The notes beneath the pieces are model-generated. The model searched no databases and was not told the origin of the DNA. It saw nothing but the letters and a program-made list of their open reading frames with translations. Made by a program: the position numbers and the translations under genes. From Anaerolinea sp. (GTDB taxonomy: Bacteria > Chloroflexota > Anaerolineae > Anaerolineales > Anaerolineaceae), in the NCBI GenBank assembly GCA_020725865.1, contig DYEC01000004.1, forward strand, positions 1 to 64,000: 64,000 nucleotides of DNA. Direction: 5' to 3'. The first letter of the stretch is position 1; each line of letters starts with the position of its first letter. This document shows positions 60,268-64,000 of this stretch, one piece after another.

Positions 60268-63200
60268 ATGAGCCCTCGTTTGAAAATGCTTGAATTGCAG
60301 GGGTATAAAACCTTTGCAGGTCGTACGGTGATGGAATATCCGGCAGACATCACTGCCATCGTTGGTCCAAACGGAGCTGGAAAGTCGAATGTTGCTGATG
60401 CGATCCGCTGGGTTTTGGGGGAACAATCTTATTCCCTATTAAGAGGTCGCAAGACAGAGGATATGATTTTCGCCGGGTCGGAACAACGACCACGCGCGAG
60501 CATGGCTTCGGTCACAATTACTTTTGATAACGAAGATGGCTGGTTACCGATTGATTATGCTGAAGTTTCGGTCACTCGACGGGCTTATCGAGATGGAACT
60601 AATGAATACCTCTTAAATGGTCAGCGTGTGCGCTTGAAGGAAATATCTGAATTGCTTGCTCAATCAGGACTGGCAGAACGCACCTACACCATTATTGGGC
60701 AGGGTTTAGTGGATATGGCGCTTTCACTTCGCCCAGATGAGCGGCGCCGTTTTTTTGAAGAGGCGGCGGGGATTGGTCTTTATCGCAGTCGCAGAGATGA
60801 AGCGCTCAACCGTCTGGAAGCTACACAACGCAATCTGGAGCGCGTGCAGGATATTTTAGGTGAACTTGAACCACGCCTGGCGAGTCTTGAGAGGCAAGCA
60901 CGCCGCGCTCAAGAATATGAACGTATCAAGTCGGATCTCCAGCTTTTACTGCGTGACTGGTATGGCTATCACTGGCATCGCTCCCAGCAAGAAATCATTC
61001 GTGCAAAAGAAGCACTGCGTGCCCAGGAAAACCGCTACGAGTCCACCCGTAAGCAGTTGGCACAGGTAGAGGAGAAACTTAATGGTGCTCGCGGTCGGCT
61101 TCAGGTGTTGCGGGAACAACTCAATTTGTGGCATGGACAGATGGCAGAGTTGCATCGCCGGCGCGAAAAGGTCAGCCGAGATTTAGCTATTATGGAGGAA
61201 CGTCAGCGCTCATTTAATGAGCAACGGCAAAACTTTCAGAGCGAATTGGTACGCCTGGAGGAAGAAATGGCGGCGCGCCAGGAAAGGGTGCAGCAAACAG
61301 AGGTGGAGTGTCAGCGGTTGCGTATTGAATTGGGAGAAGCACAAAGCCAGGTAGGACAAGCAACCCGGGCACTTGAGGAACGCCAGTGTCAACGCAAACG
61401 GGTTGAAACCGAACTTGAGGAAATCCGTTCTGAACGCCTGAGGAATGAAAAACACCTTGCTGAGCTAAATGCCAGAAGGGGTGAATTGACAAATCGCCTG
61501 GACGGTCTCAAGAGTTCGCAAGTCTCACTGGAACGCTCCCTTGTGGAGGAAAAGCAGCTTTACCAAAAAGCACAAGACAGCATAAAAGCCGCAGAGCAAG
61601 AGCAAGAACAGCGAGAGGCAAATCTCGCGATAATTGAAGCTGATTTGAAAGTAGCCCGACAGGAACTTGATACACTTGAGAAGCAGCGCGCAAGTGTACA
61701 GGAACATATCTCGCAGTTGGAAACCCGCAGTAGCCGACTGACAGCTCAGTTGCAAGTTCTGGAACAAGCTGAAAAATCATTCAGCGGTCTGAATCAGGGT
61801 GCTAAGTTTGTTCTTGAAAATGCGCGACGGGGAAACTTGCCGGGTGCCTATCAGATATTAAGCAGCCAGTTAGAAGTTTCTGAGGAGATAGAAGTAGCAA
61901 TTACTGCTGCACTGGGTGAGTTTCTGGACGGTGTTTTATTGCAGGGGCAAACAGACCCGGAGCCTGTATTGCTTATGCTGGAATCAGGCGAGAAGGGTCG
62001 GGCCGTATTAGTTCCTGTACAATCAAATTTTTCACCCGTCCGGCTGGATGTTCCTTCTGAAGAGGGTATTTTGGGTTGCGCAGCGGAGCTCGTTAAGTCG
62101 CCGAACTGGCTACAGCCTGTTTTATGGCAATTGTTGGGTGAAGTGATCCTAGTTCGCAACCGAGCGGTTGCCCGCCGTCTGGCAAAGGAATTGCCCCCGA
62201 CCGCACGAGCAGTGACACTGCGAGGGGAAGTGTTTTGGGGAAATGGCGTTGTGATTGCTGGTCGTGAGGGGCGAGAGGGGTTGGTGGGGCGCCCGCGCCA
62301 GAAGCGCGAGCTACAAGAGGCGATTGCTGCTGTCACTCATGAGTTGGAGCAGGCTGGTGCTCAAAAGAGGGAGGTGGAGAAAAAAATCGCTGCTCAGCGA
62401 AATCGTGTTGCCATGCTGGTAGAAAAATTAACCAGTGCCCGTAAATTCCAACAAGAGGCGGTGCACATTATTCAAAAGAAAAGCCTAGAACTGGAACAGG
62501 CGCGTCAACGTCAGGACTGGCAACGTAGACAGTTGAATAGTATTGAGACACAGATACAACAGACCGATGACGAATTGAAACAAGTTACTGAAGGGCAACG
62601 AGGTCTTGAAGAGGAAATTGCGCGACTGGATGGAGAAATTCAGGAACGCCAACATGTTCTTTCGACATCGGCGCTGGATGAGTTGCAGACTGCCGTTGCA
62701 CACTGGCACACAAACGCAGCGGTGGCAGAACGTGCTTTGAAAGATGCTGAACATCGTTTATCGGAGTACCGACAAACTCTGGAAAGCGATCGTCAACTTC
62801 ATGCTAGTCTGCTACAACGTCTGGGCATGGTTGAGACTGGCTTGCAAACCTTAGAGGCAGAGAGACAAATGCTGCGCAATCTGGAAAAGGAATTGAACAA
62901 CGAGGTTGAAGAGCTGAGTCTTAAACTTGAACCTGCGGAAGATGAGCTGGAAAAACTGGAAAAGCAATATACTTTCTTTCAGCAGGAACAGGTAACCGCA
63001 CAACAGGCAGTAACTGTCGCGGAGCGCTATGTTGCTCAAGCTCAACTAGACCTGAATCGCCAACGGGAATTGCTGGATTCTCTACGCAGGCGGATTGAAG
63101 ACGATTTTGGGCTGGTATCCTTTGAGACTACGCCGGGCTCGCCAACACAAGCCCCCTTGCCGCTTGGTTCGATGGTGGAGCAGCTTCCTGCTTTGGTCGA

Positions 63201-63873
63201 GTTGCCTCCTGAGCTGGAGGATAATATCAATCGTCAACGTTCACTATTGCGCCGCATGGGAGCGATTAATCCAGAAGCCTTGAGTGAATACCAGTCTGTA
63301 CGTGAGCGGTATGATTTTCTAACAGGTCAGGTGGAAGACTTAAAGCGCGCTGATGCCGATCTGCGAAAAGTGATTGAAGAGCTTGATGAGCTAATGAAAA
63401 AAGAGTTTCGCAAGACATTTGATGCGGTGGCGGTTGAGTTTCGGCAGATGTTTACCCGTTTATTTGGCGGCGGCTCGGCGCGATTATTATTATCTGATGA
63501 AGATAATCCAACCGAGGCGGGGATTGATATTGAAGCCAGATTGCCGGGGCGACGCGAGCAGGGCCTGGCGCTCCTCTCTGGTGGGGAAAGGAGTCTTACC
63601 GCTGTGTCTTTGATCTTTGCCTTGTTGAAGGTATCCCCGACACCGTTTTGCGTTTTGGACGAAGTGGATGCCATGCTGGACGAAGCCAATGTAGGGCGGT
63701 TTTGCGAGTTGCTTCAGGAACTCAGTCATAAAACGCAGTTTATTGTCATCACACACAATCGCAACACAGTTCAAACTGCTGGTGTAATCTATGGTGTAAC
63801 AATGGGGCGCGATTCAGCCAGTCAGATCATTAGTCTGAAAATGGATGAAATTGGGGAAGATATGATGGGATAA
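60268..63873 (+). CDS. smc: Chromosome segregation protein SMC
   Basis: A 1201-residue SMC: head motif KMLELQGYKTFAGRT and Walker A VGPNGAGKSNVADAIRWVLGEQS, two long coiled coils (about 170-500 and 670-1000) around a hinge domain (about 510-660, ITAALGEFLDGVL), and a C-terminal head with the ABC signature LLSGGERSLTAVSLIFALL and Walker B PFCVLDEVDAMLDEANV. With ScpA (57348) and ScpB it forms condensin, which folds and separates the chromosome. ATG 60268 has only a weak AAAAGG upstream. Confidence 0.96.
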   Translation: MSPRLKMLELQGYKTFAGRTVMEYPADITAIVGPNGAGKSNVADAIRWVLGEQSYSLLRGRKTEDMIFAGSEQRPRASMASVTITFDNEDGWLPIDYAEVSVTRRAYRDGTNEYLLNGQRVRLKEISELLAQSGLAERTYTIIGQGLVDMALSLRPDERRRFFEEAAGIGLYRSRRDEALNRLEATQRNLERVQDILGELEPRLASLERQARRAQEYERIKSDLQLLLRDWYGYHWHRSQQEIIRAKEALRAQENRYESTRKQLAQVEEKLNGARGRLQVLREQLNLWHGQMAELHRRREKVSRDLAIMEERQRSFNEQRQNFQSELVRLEEEMAARQERVQQTEVECQRLRIELGEAQSQVGQATRALEERQCQRKRVETELEEIRSERLRNEKHLAELNARRGELTNRLDGLKSSQVSLERSLVEEKQLYQKAQDSIKAAEQEQEQREANLAIIEADLKVARQELDTLEKQRASVQEHISQLETRSSRLTAQLQVLEQAEKSFSGLNQGAKFVLENARRGNLPGAYQILSSQLEVSEEIEVAITAALGEFLDGVLLQGQTDPEPVLLMLESGEKGRAVLVPVQSNFSPVRLDVPSEEGILGCAAELVKSPNWLQPVLWQLLGEVILVRNRAVARRLAKELPPTARAVTLRGEVFWGNGVVIAGREGREGLVGRPRQKRELQEAIAAVTHELEQAGAQKREVEKKIAAQRNRVAMLVEKLTSARKFQQEAVHIIQKKSLELEQARQRQDWQRRQLNSIETQIQQTDDELKQVTEGQRGLEEEIARLDGEIQERQHVLSTSALDELQTAVAHWHTNAAVAERALKDAEHRLSEYRQTLESDRQLHASLLQRLGMVETGLQTLEAERQMLRNLEKELNNEVEELSLKLEPAEDELEKLEKQYTFFQQEQVTAQQAVTVAERYVAQAQLDLNRQRELLDSLRRRIEDDFGLVSFETTPGSPTQAPLPLGSMVEQLPALVELPPELEDNINRQRSLLRRMGAINPEALSEYQSVRERYDFLTGQVEDLKRADADLRKVIEELDELMKKEFRKTFDAVAVEFRQMFTRLFGGGSARLLLSDEDNPTEAGIDIEARLPGRREQGLALLSGGERSLTAVSLIFALLKVSPTPFCVLDEVDAMLDEANVGRFCELLQELSHKTQFIVITHNRNTVQTAGVIYGVTMGRDSASQIISLKMDEIGEDMMG

Positions 63874-63896
63874 GCCGTTTATCCTTGAAATAGAGC

Positions 63897-63938
63897 AACA
63901 GCATGGGTTGCCCCTGGCAGCCCATGCTGTTTTATTTT
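63897..63938 (+). terminator. Terminator after smc
   Basis: AACAGCATGGG and CCCATGCTGTT form a long stem closed by TGCC/GGCA, followed by TTATTTTT. The A-rich left flank makes it bidirectional. A short minus-strand frame ending at 63951 (TVIPTEPTFVPQF) may be the tail of a convergent gene, but it is too short to call. Confidence 0.9.
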
Positions 63939-64000
63939 TGTCTCGCATTGCTAGAATTGAGGCACGAAGGTTGGTTCGGTTGGGATGACTGTCTCCCACA

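Noticed and set aside
63951-63999. 3' end of a convergent gene on the minus strand
   Set aside because: Only 16 codons are visible (ending VPTE-like, Pro/Thr-rich text), too few to support a call although the bidirectional terminator fits.

Overview
The window is about 64 kb of bacterial chromosome with ordinary housekeeping content. It most resembles an anaerobic, possibly thermophilic member of the Chloroflexota (class Anaerolineae). That placement is an inference from gene content: a complete LysW-type alpha-aminoadipate lysine pathway, a GAAC-N4-GTTC LexA box, fused GlyA-GcvT and MoaD-MoaE proteins, and several genes that look leaderless. Nothing suggests plasmid or phage DNA. The only mobile trace is a truncated ISAs1-like fragment near 27.5 kb.

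Layout. 1-4.2 kb: the end of tuf, rpmG, tRNA-Trp, secE, nusG, rplK, rplA, rplJ, rplL, with RNA control elements before rplK, rplA and rplJ. 4.2-6.5 kb: lexA with an operator-containing promoter, an MFS transporter and two tRNA-Ser genes. 6.7-9.8 kb: a giant membrane-anchored TPR protein, followed by a decayed gene. 10.5-21.1 kb: the lysine operon lysW-X-Y-Z-J-K-hcs-lysT-lysU-hicdh-lysX2, with two apparent Lys-codon leader-peptide attenuators, one before lysW and one before hcs. A LysN-like aminotransferase that could supply the remaining transamination lies apart, at 37.5-38.7 kb. 21.1-27.4 kb (minus strand): two membrane proteins and a methanol:corrinoid methyltransferase cluster (MtaB-like, corrinoid protein, UroD/MtaA-like with a thioredoxin tail, CobW-like GTPase) behind a strong promoter that abuts the IS remnant.

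28.5-37.5 kb: a type IIA topoisomerase A subunit, a glycosidase-like/SnoaL protein, an HD protein, a SanA-like protein, a PhnD-like lipoprotein, a DUF4230 protein and a TGS-uridine kinase. 37.5-42 kb (minus): the LysN-like gene and a GlyA-GcvT fusion with a structured leader. 42.2-48.8 kb: M29 aminopeptidase, a membrane-embedded subtilase, an ECF sigma/DegV/small-TM operon, a glutaredoxin and two DUF4870 proteins. 49-64 kb: fmt, a ketopantoate reductase-like gene, pterin dehydratase, mutS, a GT2/GH100-like/aldo-keto reductase run, pspC, scpA, moaC, moaD-moaE, rnc and smc.

The most interesting signals are regulatory: the two tandem attenuators of the lysine operon, a duplicated covarying RNA element in the L11-L1 operon (likely the L1 target), a three-way-junction leader before glyA-gcvT, and a recurring -10 box 6-7 nt from the start codon. 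Family assignments come from recognising motifs by eye; no database search was possible.
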